Of a DNA stretch of 64,000 nucleotides, positions 21,925-32,261 are shown in pieces (position 1 is the first letter of the stretch; every line of letters begins with the position of its first letter). The notes under the pieces are model-generated. The model was not told where the DNA came from. It worked only from the letters and a program-made list of their open reading frames with translations, and searched no databases. The position numbers and the translations under genes are program-made. Source of the stretch: Bacillus sp. 103mf (GTDB lineage Bacteria; Bacillota; Bacilli; Bacillales; Bacillaceae_G); NCBI RefSeq assembly GCF_900116295.1, contig NZ_FPAF01000012.1, forward strand, positions 1 to 64,000, written 5' to 3'.

Positions 21925-23025
21925 ATGGGATTAACGGCTGGTATCGTTGGATTGCCGAACGTAGGTAAGTCAACACTATTTAATGCAATTACACAAGCAG
22001 GTGCAGAATCTGCGAACTACCCATTCTGTACAATAGATCCAAACGTTGGAATCGTAGAAGTTCCAGATCATCGTTTAAATAAATTAACTGAGCTTGTAGA
22101 ACCGAAGAAAACTGTGCCAACTGTCTTTGAATTTACAGATATCGCAGGTATTGTAAAAGGTGCGAGTAAAGGGGAAGGATTAGGAAATAAATTCTTATCT
22201 CATATTCGTCAAGTAGATGCAATTTGCCAAGTAGTTCGTTGTTTTGAAGATGAGAATATTACGCATGTAGCAGGAAAAGTAGATCCAATTGCAGATATTG
22301 AAACAATTAATTTAGAGCTTATTTTAGCGGATTTAGAATCTGTTGATAAGCGTCTTGAACGCGTTACAAAATTAGCGAAACAAAAAGATAAAGATGCTGT
22401 ATTTGAACATGAAATTTTAGTTCGCTTAAAAGAAGCATTTGAAGAAGGAAATCCGGCTCGTACAGTTGAATTTACTGAAGAGCAAATGAAAGTAGTAAAA
22501 GGTCTTCATTTATTAACAATAAAAGAAATGCTATATGTAGCAAACGTTTCTGAAGACGATGTAATCGATCCGTCTGGAAATGAATATGTACAAATTGTAA
22601 AAGAGTTTGCTGCAAAAGAAAATTCACAAGTAATTGTTGTTTGTGCAAAAATTGAATCAGAAATTTCTGAGTTAGACGAGGAAGAGAAAAAAGTCTTCCT
22701 TGAAGAGCTGGGTATTGAAGAATCTGGTCTTGATCAACTAATTCGCGCAGCATATGATTTATTAGGATTGGCTACTTATTTTACAGCTGGAGTACAAGAA
22801 GTTCGTGCTTGGACATTTAAAACAGGAATGAAAGCACCGCAATGCGCTGGAATCATTCATACAGATTTTGAACGTGGATTTATTCGTGCAGAAACAGTAT
22901 CTTATGACGATTTAATGGAAAATGGTTCGATGACAGCTGCTAAAGAAGCTGGAAAAGTACGCTTAGAAGGAAAAGAATACATTATGAAAGACGGAGATGT
23001 TGTACACTTCCGCTTTAATGTATAA
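21925..23025 (+). CDS. ychF: ribosome-binding ATPase YchF (OLA1 family)
   Basis: YchF is a TRAFAC-class P-loop protein that prefers ATP over GTP and binds ribosomes; it affects stress responses. The 366-residue protein has GLPNVGKSTLFNA (G1), DIAGIVKGASKGEGLGNKFL (switch II), the altered NVSE motif in place of NKxD that gives ATP preference, and a C-terminal TGS domain. The ATG at 21925 has TAGGAGTG just upstream; a GTG at 21916 lies within that site. It is the gene before rpsF in this order. Confidence 0.97.
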   Translation: MGLTAGIVGLPNVGKSTLFNAITQAGAESANYPFCTIDPNVGIVEVPDHRLNKLTELVEPKKTVPTVFEFTDIAGIVKGASKGEGLGNKFLSHIRQVDAICQVVRCFEDENITHVAGKVDPIADIETINLELILADLESVDKRLERVTKLAKQKDKDAVFEHEILVRLKEAFEEGNPARTVEFTEEQMKVVKGLHLLTIKEMLYVANVSEDDVIDPSGNEYVQIVKEFAAKENSQVIVVCAKIESEISELDEEEKKVFLEELGIEESGLDQLIRAAYDLLGLATYFTAGVQEVRAWTFKTGMKAPQCAGIIHTDFERGFIRAETVSYDDLMENGSMTAAKEAGKVRLEGKEYIMKDGDVVHFRFNV

Positions 23026-23056
23026 TCTTTTATTTCCTAGGAAAAATAAAGTATCT

Positions 23057-23092
23057 AACTTGGCAAATTCACTGGATTTGCCAAGTTTTTTA
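23057..23092 (+). terminator. ychF terminator
   Basis: AACTTGGCAAAT and ATTTGCCAAGTT form a perfect 12-bp stem with a 7-base loop, followed by TTTTT. Confidence 0.92.
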
Positions 23093-23104
23093 TGTTTTCG
23101 TGAG

Positions 23105-23133
23105 TTGATTCCTCTAACTTACTATGATATAAT
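23105..23133 (+). promoter_or_regulatory. rpsF-ssb-rpsR promoter
   Basis: TTGATT (23105-23110) and TATAAT (23128-23133) are separated by 17 bases, about 80 bases before rpsF. Confidence 0.8.
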
Positions 23134-23165
23134 CTAAACTCGTGAGTAATTACTATAAATTAATT

Positions 23166-23205
23166 GCTCCTTGCCCAATGTGGGCCGTTTAGACCAAAAG
23201 GAGGT
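23166..23205 (+). ncRNA. S6:S18 ribosomal protein leader element
   Basis: CTCCTT (23167-23172) can pair with AAGGAG of the rpsF ribosome site (23198-23203). An inner stem GCCCA/TGGGC (23173-23177 with 23181-23185) has a bulged CCG and an A-rich asymmetric loop. This fits the S6:S18 leader found before rpsF, where the S6-S18 complex binds and represses its own operon. The fold was drawn by eye. Confidence 0.65.
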
Positions 23206-23214
23206 GAAAGTGTA

Positions 23215-23502
23215 ATGAAAAAGTACGAAATCATGTACATCATTCGTCCAAACATGGAAGAAGAAGCTCAAAAAGCTTTAGTTGAGCGTTTTGCAGGCGT
23301 TTTAACTGAAAATGGTGCAGAAATCATTAACACAAAAGAGTGGGGTAAGCGTCGTTTAGCTTACGAAATCAACGACTTACGTGACGGTTTCTACATGATC
23401 TTAAACGTAAATTCTAACCCAGAAGCGGTTAAAGAATTCGATCGTTTAGCTAAGATCAACGAAGATATCATTCGTCACATCGTTATTAAAGAAGAAGAAT
23501 AA
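23215..23502 (+). CDS. rpsF: 30S ribosomal protein S6
   Basis: The 95-residue protein ([18 protein letters not shown], ending with an acidic HIVIKEEE tail) is a small-subunit protein that pairs with S18 on the platform. The ATG at 23215 is the family start and has AAAGGAGGTG upstream; a longer frame starting at 23164 crosses the leader element and is not used. First gene of rpsF-ssb-rpsR. Confidence 0.98.
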   Translation: MKKYEIMYIIRPNMEEEAQKALVERFAGVLTENGAEIINTKEWGKRRLAYEINDLRDGFYMILNVNSNPEAVKEFDRLAKINEDIIRHIVIKEEE

Positions 23503-23532
23503 TCATTAAGATATATAGGGAGAGTGGTTCGA

Positions 23533-24042
23533 TTGATGAATCGCGTTTTACTCGTTGGTCGTTTAACTAAAGACCCTGATTTACGTTACACGCCAAACGG
23601 TGTTGCAGTAGCTACTTTTTCATTAGCTGTAAATCGCACATATACAAACCAGCAAGGTGAGCGTGAGGCTGACTTTATTAACTGTGTTATATGGCGAAAA
23701 CAAGCAGAAAACGTAGCGAACTTCTTGAAAAAAGGTAGTTTAGCAGGCGTAGATGGTCGTCTTCAAACTCGTAATTACGAGGGACAAGATGGAAAACGTG
23801 TATATGTAACAGAAGTGGTTGCAGAGAACGTACAATTTTTAGAGCCGCGCAGTAGCGCTGGTGAGCAACGTGGTTCATTTAATCCGCAACCATCGGGAGC
23901 AGGATTCGGAAATCAAGGCTCTCAAAATCCATTTGGTCAATCTGGTAACAACGGCAATAATGCTGGATTTACTAGAAATGACGATCCATTTGCAAATGTA
24001 GGTCAACCGATTGATATTTCAGACGATGACTTACCATTCTAA
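23533..24042 (+). CDS. ssb: single-stranded DNA-binding protein SSB (SsbA)
   Basis: SSB coats single-stranded DNA at forks and recruits partners through its acidic tip. About 169 residues: OB fold ([20 protein letters not shown] at the start; GREADFINC-like [17 protein letters not shown]), a Gly/Asn/Gln-rich linker (about 110-155) and the C-terminal tip [10 protein letters not shown] chose TTG at 23533 (then Met-Asn-Arg), by analogy with other SSB starts with one residue before MNR and with AGGGAG upstream; ATG at 23536 is equally possible. It lies between rpsF and rpsR. Confidence 0.95.
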   Translation: MMNRVLLVGRLTKDPDLRYTPNGVAVATFSLAVNRTYTNQQGEREADFINCVIWRKQAENVANFLKKGSLAGVDGRLQTRNYEGQDGKRVYVTEVVAENVQFLEPRSSAGEQRGSFNPQPSGAGFGNQGSQNPFGQSGNNGNNAGFTRNDDPFANVGQPIDISDDDLPF

Positions 24043-24086
24043 TGGTATAGACCGAATATTTTAAAACGGAATGGAGGGAAATGAAC

Positions 24087-24323
24087 ATGGCAGGAGGACG
24101 CAAAGGTGGACGTGCGAAACGTCGTAAGGTGTGTTTCTTTACATCTAATGGCATCTCTCGCATCGACTATAAAGATGTTGATTTACTAAAACGCTTTGTT
24201 TCTGAGCGTGGTAAAATTTTACCACGTCGTGTAACAGGTACTAGCGCAAAATACCAACGCAAATTAACAGTTGCAATTAAACGTGCTCGTCAAATGGCAC
24301 TTTTACCATATGTTGGTGAATAA
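24087..24323 (+). CDS. rpsR: 30S ribosomal protein S18
   Basis: A basic 78-residue protein (starts [18 protein letters not shown], with core [30 protein letters not shown]). It keeps a Cys in KRRKVCFF but I see no CXXC zinc ribbon, so it looks like the zinc-free form. GGAGGG is eight bases before ATG 24087 but only two before ATG 24081, so the later start is chosen. Last gene of the operon. Confidence 0.97.
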   Translation: MAGGRKGGRAKRRKVCFFTSNGISRIDYKDVDLLKRFVSERGKILPRRVTGTSAKYQRKLTVAIKRARQMALLPYVGE

Positions 24324-24332
24324 TAACGCATG

Positions 24333-24369
24333 AAATGCACAGTAGAGTATGACTCTACTGTGCATTTTG
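24333..24369 (+). terminator. rpsR terminator
   Basis: AATGCACAGTAGAGT and ACTCTACTGTGCATT form a 15-bp stem with a 3-base loop, followed by TTGC. The T-run is short but the stem is strong. Confidence 0.8.
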
Positions 24370-24389
24370 CTATTCTTTTCTTTTTGTTA

Positions 24390-24413
24390 ACCATGATAGA
24401 AGTTTCACTTTAT
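24390..24413 (-). repeat. solo family A end (A6)
   Basis: This is only the terminal piece CCATGATAGAAGTTTCACTTTAT of family A, placed just before the yybS ribosome site. The rest of an element is missing. Confidence 0.6.
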
Positions 24414-24431
24414 AGAAAGAGGGTGTGAAGA

Positions 24432-25370
24432 ATGAAACCCACACGACTCATTACAGAAGGAGCGGTATTACTTGCTTTATATGCTGTCTTGCTTTTGGCT
24501 TCTCTGTATATGCCTGTTTTAGGTGCTATATTTATATTTGCACTGCCGTTACCATTTCTTATTTTTTCAATCAGATACCAGTTAAGTAGTGCTTGTATGT
24601 TGTTAGGGGCGGCAATTCTTGTAACACTTATTGTGAGTTCGCCTCTTAGTATTGCGAATACACTTATGTTCGGAATAACAGGAATTATATTAGGACACAT
24701 GTATAAAAAGAAAAAAAGTGTTATTGAAATTTTGTTGGTAGGGACACTTGTATATCTTGTGAGTTTTGTATCGCTATATATTGTTAGCGTGCAGTTTTTT
24801 AATATAGATATTGTGAAACAGATGCAAGATATGTTCAAACAATCAATGGAACAAAGTGAGAATTTTATGAAGATGGCGGGTGCATCTGTAAATGAAGGGC
24901 AGCTAGCTGAATTGAAAAAAGCGGTTAATACAATTGGAATGCTTTTACCAACCGTACTTGCTATGGCTTCGCTATTCTCTTCTTGGATTACTATTTTAAT
25001 TGCTAATCGTGTTTTAAAACGATTAAAGTACACGGCGGTATCTTGGCCAAAATTTCGTGATATACAAATTCCTAAGAGTATTGTTTGGTTGTATGTCGTG
25101 ATTATTTTGCTTGCTTCTTTTTCCAAAATAGAAACAGGGTCATATGTAGAAATGGTGTTCTTAAATTTATCAACAATTTTTACTTTTTTACTGTTGTTTC
25201 AAGGGTTTTCATTCCTTGCTTTTTTTACAAATGCAAAAGGATATACTAAAGTTGTTCCAATCTTAGCCTTTGTTATAGGGTTGTTTGTGCCAGTTTTGTT
25301 TCCTCTTATGACAATCTTAGGTATAATTGATTTAGGCTTTTCGTTACGATCGAAAGTACAGGTAAAATAA
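24432..25370 (+). CDS. yybS: DUF2232 membrane protein YybS
   Basis: A 312-residue, strongly hydrophobic protein with about eight transmembrane segments. It is the usual gene before gdpP in Bacillus and related genera, with DUF2232 features (N-terminal LITEGAVLLALYAVLLLAS, C-terminal FPLMTILGIIDLGFSLRSK). The family resembles substrate-binding membrane subunits of ECF-type transporters, but no substrate is known. AAAGAGGGTG lies before the ATG, directly after a solo family A end. Confidence 0.85.
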   Translation: MKPTRLITEGAVLLALYAVLLLASLYMPVLGAIFIFALPLPFLIFSIRYQLSSACMLLGAAILVTLIVSSPLSIANTLMFGITGIILGHMYKKKKSVIEILLVGTLVYLVSFVSLYIVSVQFFNIDIVKQMQDMFKQSMEQSENFMKMAGASVNEGQLAELKKAVNTIGMLLPTVLAMASLFSSWITILIANRVLKRLKYTAVSWPKFRDIQIPKSIVWLYVVIILLASFSKIETGSYVEMVFLNLSTIFTFLLLFQGFSFLAFFTNAKGYTKVVPILAFVIGLFVPVLFPLMTILGIIDLGFSLRSKVQVK

Positions 25371-25430
25371 GTATTAAAAATAAAGTGCTTTTATAAGCCT
25401 TTTTTGTAACGAAACATAGAAATCGAAGCT

Positions 25431-25532
25431 TTTATCCTAAACGATCAGACTCTATAAGTGAGGGATAAGTGTAGCTGACTCGACTAAATATCAGTAGAGG
25501 GTAAGACTTAACTGATAGAAGTTTCACTTTAT
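25431..25532 (-). repeat. short family A variant (A7)
   Basis: The copy begins TTTATCCTAAACG and ends GATAGAAGTTTCACTTTAT, about 102 bp with TTTAT on both sides. Its middle lacks the GGGCAGTAA mark. It abuts the AGGAG of the gdpP ribosome site. Confidence 0.6.
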
Positions 25533-25545
25533 AGGAGTTGTATAT

Positions 25546-27519
25546 ATGCCTGAATTTTATAAGAAACAGCGGTTTCTATATCCTGTTTATGTATTGGCGT
25601 TTTTAGCGCTTTTACTCATTACCATTCTCGTTTATTTTCATTGGATGACGGGTATGATTTCCTTTGTTGTCTTTTGTATCGTCTTATTTTTTGTTATAAA
25701 ATTTGAACTTGCATTTCAAAAAAGCGTTGAAAAGTATACGAATGATACGATTACAAGAGTGAAAAAGGTAAGTAATGAGGCTTTCAATCAAATGCCAATT
25801 GGAATTTTACTATATAATAAAGATTACGGAATCGACTGGGCAAATCCATATCTATCTTCTTGTTTAGGGCAACATTCGTTAGCTGGATGGCACTTGTATG
25901 ATCTATCAGAAACCTTACTTTTATTTACAAAAGGGGAAACAGCTAATGATATTGTATCTTTAAACAATCGAAAATTCCGTGTATTTGCGAGGAAAGAAGA
26001 GAAGTTAATTTATTTCTTTGATGTGACAGAGCAAACAGAAATTGAGAAAATGTATGAAGACCAAAGAACGGTACTTGCTGTTATCTATTTAGATAACTAT
26101 GATGAAGTAACACAAGGATTAGATGATCAATTGCGTACAAATATTACAAGTCACGTTACATCTTTACTAAATGAATGGGCTGTGAAGTATGGGGCGTATT
26201 TAAAACGTGCTTCATCTGAACGATATTTTGTTGTGTTAAATGAAAGTATTTTAACGCAAATGGAGAAAGGGAAATTTGATATTTTAGATCAAGTACGTGA
26301 AGAAACATCTAAACGAAATATTCCCCTGACTCTTAGTATCGGTGTTGGTTCTGGTGATTTGTCACTAGTAGAGCTTGGATCTATGGCGCAATCTGGTCTC
26401 GATTTAGCACTTGGCCGGGGTGGAGATCAAGTGGCTATTAAACAAGCAACAGGGAAAGTGAAGTTTTATGGTGGGAAAACGAATCCGGTAGAAAAGCGTA
26501 CTCGTGTACGTGCACGTGTGATTTCTCATGCTTTAAAAGATCTTGTGTTAGAAAGTAGCAATATCATTATTATGGGGCATCGGGCACCGGATATGGATGC
26601 AATTGGAGCTGCAATTGGGATTTTGAAAGTAGCGCAGCTTAATGAACGAGAAGGATATATCGTATTAGATGAAAATGATTCTGATAAAGGAATTAAGCGT
26701 TTAATGGACGAAGTTAAGCAGCATGAGGAATTATGGTCGCGCTTTATTACACCGCAGCAGGCTCTTGAATTTGCGAATGATGATTCGCTTCTTGTTGTAG
26801 TAGATACCCATAAACCATCTATGGTTATGGAAAGAAAGTTACTTGATAAGATTGAAAATGTTGTTGTAATTGATCATCATCGCCGCGGTGAGGACTTCAT
26901 TGAAGATCCGTTGCTTGTTTATATGGAGCCATATGCATCATCTACAGCAGAACTTGTAACGGAGCTGTTGGAATATCAGCCTAAGCGTTTGAAAATGAAT
27001 ATGCTAGAGGCAACAGCTTTACTGGCAGGTATTATAGTGGATACGAAGAGTTTTACATTCCGTACCGGAGCACGTACGTTTGATGCAGCTTCCTATCTTC
27101 GTTCTCATGGCGCAGATACTATATTAGTACAAAAGTTATTAAAAGAAGATATGGCCCATTATTTACAAATTGCAAAAACAATTCGAAATGCGTACATTTA
27201 TAAAAATGGGATTGCAATTGCAAAGGTAGATGGTGATGGGTTTTATGATCAAGTATTAATTGCCCAATCAGCTGATACATTACTCACAATGACAGGAGTG
27301 ATTGCTTCTTTCGTAATTGCACAGCGTAGTGAAAGCGTGATTGGGATTAGTGGACGTTCTTTAGGGGAAGTAAATGTACAGCTTATTATGGAAAATTTAG
27401 GCGGGGGCGGTCATTTAACAAATGCTGCAACGCAAATACAAAACATATCAATTGATGAAGCAGAAGCAAACTTACAATCTGTTATAAATGAGTATTTAGA
27501 GGGAGGAATACAATCATGA
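25546..27519 (+). CDS. gdpP: cyclic-di-AMP phosphodiesterase GdpP (YybT)
   Basis: GdpP hydrolyses c-di-AMP to pApA and so sets potassium and cell-wall homeostasis. The 657-residue protein has two N-terminal transmembrane helices (about 10-55), a PAS domain (about 80-150, haem-binding in relatives), a degenerate GGDEF domain (about 170-300) and the DHH/DHHA1 catalytic pair. Catalytic marks are [21 protein letters not shown] and VIDHHRRG, and [11 protein letters not shown] near the C terminus. It overlaps rplI by four bases (ATGA), so the two are coupled. Confidence 0.97.
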   Translation: MPEFYKKQRFLYPVYVLAFLALLLITILVYFHWMTGMISFVVFCIVLFFVIKFELAFQKSVEKYTNDTITRVKKVSNEAFNQMPIGILLYNKDYGIDWANPYLSSCLGQHSLAGWHLYDLSETLLLFTKGETANDIVSLNNRKFRVFARKEEKLIYFFDVTEQTEIEKMYEDQRTVLAVIYLDNYDEVTQGLDDQLRTNITSHVTSLLNEWAVKYGAYLKRASSERYFVVLNESILTQMEKGKFDILDQVREETSKRNIPLTLSIGVGSGDLSLVELGSMAQSGLDLALGRGGDQVAIKQATGKVKFYGGKTNPVEKRTRVRARVISHALKDLVLESSNIIIMGHRAPDMDAIGAAIGILKVAQLNEREGYIVLDENDSDKGIKRLMDEVKQHEELWSRFITPQQALEFANDDSLLVVVDTHKPSMVMERKLLDKIENVVVIDHHRRGEDFIEDPLLVYMEPYASSTAELVTELLEYQPKRLKMNMLEATALLAGIIVDTKSFTFRTGARTFDAASYLRSHGADTILVQKLLKEDMAHYLQIAKTIRNAYIYKNGIAIAKVDGDGFYDQVLIAQSADTLLTMTGVIASFVIAQRSESVIGISGRSLGEVNVQLIMENLGGGGHLTNAATQIQNISIDEAEANLQSVINEYLEGGIQS

Positions 27520-27962
27520 AAGTAATCTTTTTAAAAGACGTAAAAGGTAAAGGAAAAAAAGGGGAAGTAAAAAACGTACCAGACGGTTATGCGAATAACT
27601 TTTTATTAAAACAAGGACTTGCAATTGAAGCGACAAATGCAAATGTGAAAACATTAGATGCGAAAAAGCGTAAAGAAGAAAAAGATGCAGAGTTAGAGCT
27701 TGAAAAATGCAAGGAATTAAAAGAAACGCTAGAAAAGTTAACAGTAGAATTAAAAGCAAAATCGGGTGAAGGTGGCCGTTTATTTGGTTCTATTACAAGT
27801 AAACAAATTGTAGATGGCTTACAAAAAACTCATAATATTAAACTTGATAAACGTAAATTTGAAATGGACGATGCAATTCGTGCATTAGGATATACGAACG
27901 TTACCGTGAAATTACATCCACAAGTAACAGCAACAGTGAAAGTACATGTTACTGAACAATAA
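27516..27962 (+). CDS. rplI: 50S ribosomal protein L9
   Basis: A 148-residue large-subunit protein with the usual N-terminal domain ([31 protein letters not shown]), a long connecting helix (about 41-75) and a C-terminal domain ([14 protein letters not shown], ending VKVHVTEQ). It binds 23S rRNA near the L1 stalk and helps keep the reading frame. It overlaps gdpP and lies 27 bases before dnaC. Confidence 0.98.
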   Translation: MKVIFLKDVKGKGKKGEVKNVPDGYANNFLLKQGLAIEATNANVKTLDAKKRKEEKDAELELEKCKELKETLEKLTVELKAKSGEGGRLFGSITSKQIVDGLQKTHNIKLDKRKFEMDDAIRALGYTNVTVKLHPQVTATVKVHVTEQ

Positions 27963-27989
27963 ACAAAAGATTGAAGAGGAGGTTTGCGC

Positions 27990-29351
27990 ATGAGTGACGT
28001 ATTTGCTGATCGTACCCCTCCGCATAATATAGAGGCTGAGCAAGCCGTTTTAGGAGCTATTTTTCTCGATCAAGAAGCGTTAACATCAGCTTCGGAAATG
28101 CTAATGCCAGAAGATTTCTATCGAACGGCGCATCAAAAAATTTATCAAATGATGCTTGATCTTTCTGATAAAGGAGAGCCAATTGATTTAGTTACCGCAA
28201 CAGCAGCACTTGCTGATCAAAACTTATTAGAAGAAGTTGGCGGTGTTTCTTATTTAGCTGAACTAGCAGAAGCTGTACCGACGGCTGCTAACGTAGAATA
28301 TTATGCACGTATTATCGCAGAAAAATCGATTTTGCGTCGGCTTATTCGGACAGCAACGCATATTGTGTCGGATGGTTATGAACGAGAAGATGATGTAGAG
28401 AGTCTATTAAATGAAGCTGAGAAAAAAATATTAGAAGTATCTCAGCGTACGAATACAAAAGGTTTTCAAAATATTAAAGATGTTCTTGTAGCAGCTTACG
28501 ATAAAATTGAATTACTGCATAATCAAAAAGGTGAAATTACAGGAATTCCAACTGGTTTCACAGAGTTAGATCGTATGACAGCAGGCTTCCAGCGGAATGA
28601 TTTAATTATTGTAGCGGCACGCCCATCTGTAGGGAAAACAGCATTTTCTTTAAATATTGCCCAAAATGTTGCTACCAAAACGGACGAAAATGTTGCGATT
28701 TTTAGTTTAGAGATGGGGGCTGATCAGCTCGTTATGCGTATGCTTTGTGCAGAAGGAAATATTGATGCACAGCGTCTTCGTACGGGGACTTTAACTTCGG
28801 AAGACTGGGCGAAACTGACGATGGCAATGGGTAGTCTCTCAAATGCAGGTATTTTTATTGATGATACACCAGGAATTCGCGTTAGTGAAATTCGAGCAAA
28901 GTGTAGACGTTTAAAACAAGAACATGGCCTTGGAATGATTTTAATCGATTATTTACAGCTTATTCAGGGTAGCGGGAAATCTGGTGAAAACCGCCAGCAA
29001 GAAGTATCAGAAATTTCTCGTACATTAAAAGGGCTTGCGCGTGAACTAGAAGTTCCAGTTATTGCTTTATCTCAGCTTTCTCGTGGTGTAGAGTCTCGTC
29101 AAGATAAACGTCCGATGATGTCGGACATTCGTGAATCAGGAAGTATTGAGCAAGATGCTGATATAGTAGCATTCTTATATCGTGAAGACTACTATGACCG
29201 AGAAACGGAAAACAAAAATACAATTGAAATTATTATTGCTAAGCAGCGTAATGGTCCAGTAGGTTCAGTTGAGTTGGCGTTTGTGAAGGAATTTAACAAA
29301 TTCGTAAACTTAGAACGACGCTTTGATAATGGACATGCACCGCCAGCATAG
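27990..29351 (+). CDS. dnaC: replicative DNA helicase DnaC (DnaB family)
   Basis: This hexameric 5'-3' helicase unwinds DNA at the fork (called DnaC in Bacillus, DnaB in E. coli). The 453-residue protein has the N-terminal primase-interacting domain (HNIEAEQAVLGAIFLD) and a RecA-like core with Walker A ARPSVGKTAF, EMGADQLVMR, Walker B LILIDYLQLIQG-like and SQLSRGVESRQDKRP. The ATG at 27990 is preceded by AGAGGAGG. Confidence 0.98.
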   Translation: MSDVFADRTPPHNIEAEQAVLGAIFLDQEALTSASEMLMPEDFYRTAHQKIYQMMLDLSDKGEPIDLVTATAALADQNLLEEVGGVSYLAELAEAVPTAANVEYYARIIAEKSILRRLIRTATHIVSDGYEREDDVESLLNEAEKKILEVSQRTNTKGFQNIKDVLVAAYDKIELLHNQKGEITGIPTGFTELDRMTAGFQRNDLIIVAARPSVGKTAFSLNIAQNVATKTDENVAIFSLEMGADQLVMRMLCAEGNIDAQRLRTGTLTSEDWAKLTMAMGSLSNAGIFIDDTPGIRVSEIRAKCRRLKQEHGLGMILIDYLQLIQGSGKSGENRQQEVSEISRTLKGLARELEVPVIALSQLSRGVESRQDKRPMMSDIRESGSIEQDADIVAFLYREDYYDRETENKNTIEIIIAKQRNGPVGSVELAFVKEFNKFVNLERRFDNGHAPPA

Positions 29352-29362
29352 TGAGAGTATAA

Positions 29363-29403
29363 AAAAGAAGCACATTTCTTATAATAAAATGTGTTTCTTT
29401 TTT
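29363..29403 (+). terminator. dnaC terminator
   Basis: AAAGAAGCACATTT and AAATGTGTTTCTTT form a 14-bp stem followed by a long T-run. Confidence 0.92.
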
Positions 29404-29445
29404 TGTTTGTGAGAATAATGATTTCATAAGTAAAGAGGCATTCTT

Positions 29446-29481
29446 ACGAACGAAAAAGATAAAAGAGAAAAAAATGTTCGT
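29446..29481. promoter_or_regulatory. candidate PurR operator (PurBox pair) before purA
   Basis: CGAAC (29447-29451) and its complement GTTCG (29476-29480) lie in inverted orientation 24 bases apart, with A/T-rich flanks, just upstream of the purA -35. The arrangement is close to the paired PurBoxes bound by Bacillus PurR, which represses purine genes when PRPP is low. Confidence 0.6.
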
Positions 29482-29488
29482 TTTTAAA

Positions 29489-29516
29489 TTGACTTCTCTT
29501 TGCATTTTGGTACAAT
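29489..29516 (+). promoter_or_regulatory. purA promoter
   Basis: TTGACT (29489-29494) and TACAAT (29511-29516) are separated by 16 bases, about 45 bases before purA. Confidence 0.78.
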
Positions 29517-29560
29517 TATATTGTTTAAAAAGTTCGTTTGAAAATTTCGGAGGTGCTTGA

Positions 29561-30853
<1,293 letters not shown>

Positions 30854-30890
30854 TCTTGTTTTTTTCTTAAAAATACGGTATATTGAAAGA

Positions 30891-30920
30891 AGAACCCGCA
30901 TTTAAATGGGTTCTTTTTTC
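30891..30920 (+). terminator. purA terminator
   Basis: AGAACCC and GGGTTCT, extended by ATTTAAAT at the tip, are followed by TTTTTT. Confidence 0.9.
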
Positions 30921-30949
30921 ATGTTCTTATAAAAAAATATAAAAAAGTA

Positions 30950-30979
30950 TTGCAAAAAGAAAACATTTCATGATATTAT
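30950..30979 (+). promoter_or_regulatory. tRNA cluster promoter
   Basis: TTGCAA (30950-30955) and TATTAT (30974-30979) with 18 bases between them, about 40 bases before tRNA-Lys. Confidence 0.65.
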
Positions 30980-31017
30980 AAATCTTGTCGTCACGAAAAC
31001 ATGACATTGGTGAATAT

Positions 31018-31093
31018 GAGCCATTAGCTCAGTTGGTAGAGCATCTGACTTTTAATCAGAGGGTCGAAGGTTCGAGTCCTTCATGGCTCACCA
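31018..31093 (+). tRNA. tRNA-Lys (UUU)
   Basis: Cloverleaf with acceptor arms GAGCCAT/ATGGCTC, anticodon loop CTTTTAA, T-loop GTTCGAG and an encoded CCA end. First of four tRNAs in the order Lys-Glu-Asp-Phe, as in the trnY cluster of B. subtilis. Confidence 0.97.
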
Positions 31094-31105
31094 TTTTATT
31101 TTCGT

Positions 31106-31177
31106 GGCCCGTTGGTCAAGTGGTTAAGACACCGCCCTTTCACGGCGGTAACACGGGTTCGAATCCCGTACGGGTCA
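31106..31177 (+). tRNA. tRNA-Glu (UUC)
   Basis: Acceptor arms GGCCCGT/ACGGGTC, anticodon loop CTTTCAC, T-loop GTTCGAA. The CCA end is not encoded, so it must be added after processing. Confidence 0.96.
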
Positions 31178-31198
31178 CTTATATATATATTGTGTTTT

Positions 31199-31274
31199 GG
31201 TCCCGTGGTGTAGTGGTTAACATGCCTGCCTGTCACGCAGGAGATCGCCGGTTCGACCCCGGTCGGGACCGCCA
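31199..31274 (+). tRNA. tRNA-Asp (GUC)
   Basis: Acceptor arms GGTCCCG/CGGGACC, anticodon loop CTGTCAC, T-loop GTTCGAC, encoded CCA end. Confidence 0.97.
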
Positions 31275-31317
31275 CTTTTGTTTAATACCACAATTAGTGG
31301 TTTTATATATATGTTTT

Positions 31318-31390
<73 letters not shown>

Positions 31391-31395
31391 CTTTC

Positions 31396-31430
31396 AGGAT
31401 ATTAAGTGGGCCCGCTTAATATCCTTTTTA
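31396..31430 (+). terminator. tRNA cluster terminator
   Basis: AGGATATTAAG and CTTAATATCCT pair around a GC-rich loop and are followed by TTTT, just after tRNA-Phe. Confidence 0.9.
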
Positions 31431-31441
31431 TATTGTACAAT

Positions 31442-31512
31442 TTTACAAATGAGATTAGTTCTTTTAAAATAGAATGAAGGGAAGCCTCTAGCAGTTGAAG
31501 CTAGAGGTTTTT
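31442..31512 (+). promoter_or_regulatory. walR promoter with a terminator-like hairpin in the leader
   Basis: TTTACA (31442-31447) and TAAAAT (31465-31470) with 17 bases between make a plausible sigma-A promoter. Downstream, CCTCTAGC (31485-31492), a 7-base loop and GCTAGAGG (31500-31507) are followed by TTTTTC, an intrinsic terminator shape, still about 40 bases before walR. If this promoter is used, the hairpin lies in the leader and could attenuate the operon. Confidence 0.6.
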
Positions 31513-31550
31513 CTGTAAGGAAGGCATTAAACGTTCAGGAGGAAACTAAG

Positions 31551-32258
31551 ATGATGGGAAAGAAAATTTTAGTCGTTGATGATGAAAAACCAATTGCAGA
31601 TATTTTAAAGTTTAATTTAGAAAAAGAAGGTTTTGAAATTGTAATGGCTCATGATGGTGATGAAGCAATTGAAAAAGCAAATGAAGAACAACCAGATATG
31701 GTTTTATTAGATATTATGTTACCGGGAAAAGATGGCTTAGAAGTTTGTCGTGAAATACGAAAAAACTATGAAATGCCAATTATTATGCTAACAGCTAAGG
31801 ATTCTGAAATTGATAAAGTTCTTGGACTAGAACTGGGGGCAGATGACTATGTAACGAAACCGTTTAGTACACGTGAGTTATTAGCACGTGTAAAAGCGAA
31901 TTTACGTCGTCATCAACAAGGGGCGGCAGCTGAAAAAGAAGAAAATGCAGAGATGGTTATTGGTCCGATTATCATTAATCCAAATGCATATAGTGTAACA
32001 AAACGCGAGGAAAATATTGAGTTAACACATCGCGAATTTGAATTACTTCATTATTTAGCAAAGCATTTAGGGCAAGTTATGACCCGTGAACATTTATTAC
32101 AAACTGTTTGGGGTTATGATTACTTTGGTGATGTGCGTACAGTAGATGTAACAGTTCGTCGTTTACGTGAAAAAATTGAAGATAATCCAAGTCATCCGAC
32201 TTTAATTGTAACAAGACGTGGTGTGGGATATTACTTACGCGATCCAGAGCAGGAGTAA
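31551..32258 (+). CDS. walR: response regulator WalR (YycF)
   Basis: WalR is the essential OmpR-family regulator of cell-wall hydrolases in low-GC Gram-positives. The 235 residues have a receiver domain with phospho-acceptor Asp54 (VLLDIMLPG), acidic pair Asp10-Asp11 and Lys in VTKPFS, then a winged-helix DNA-binding domain ([20 protein letters not shown]). AGGAGG lies eight bases before ATG 31551; a second ATG at 31554 is possible. First gene of walRK-yycHI-walJ. Confidence 0.98.
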   Translation: MMGKKILVVDDEKPIADILKFNLEKEGFEIVMAHDGDEAIEKANEEQPDMVLLDIMLPGKDGLEVCREIRKNYEMPIIMLTAKDSEIDKVLGLELGADDYVTKPFSTRELLARVKANLRRHQQGAAAEKEENAEMVIGPIIINPNAYSVTKREENIELTHREFELLHYLAKHLGQVMTREHLLQTVWGYDYFGDVRTVDVTVRRLREKIEDNPSHPTLIVTRRGVGYYLRDPEQE

Positions 32259-32261
32259 TAT

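Noticed and set aside
31721-31745. TTACCGGGAAAA in walR as a Noc site
   Set aside because: Four mismatches from consensus and no full CCCGGG core.
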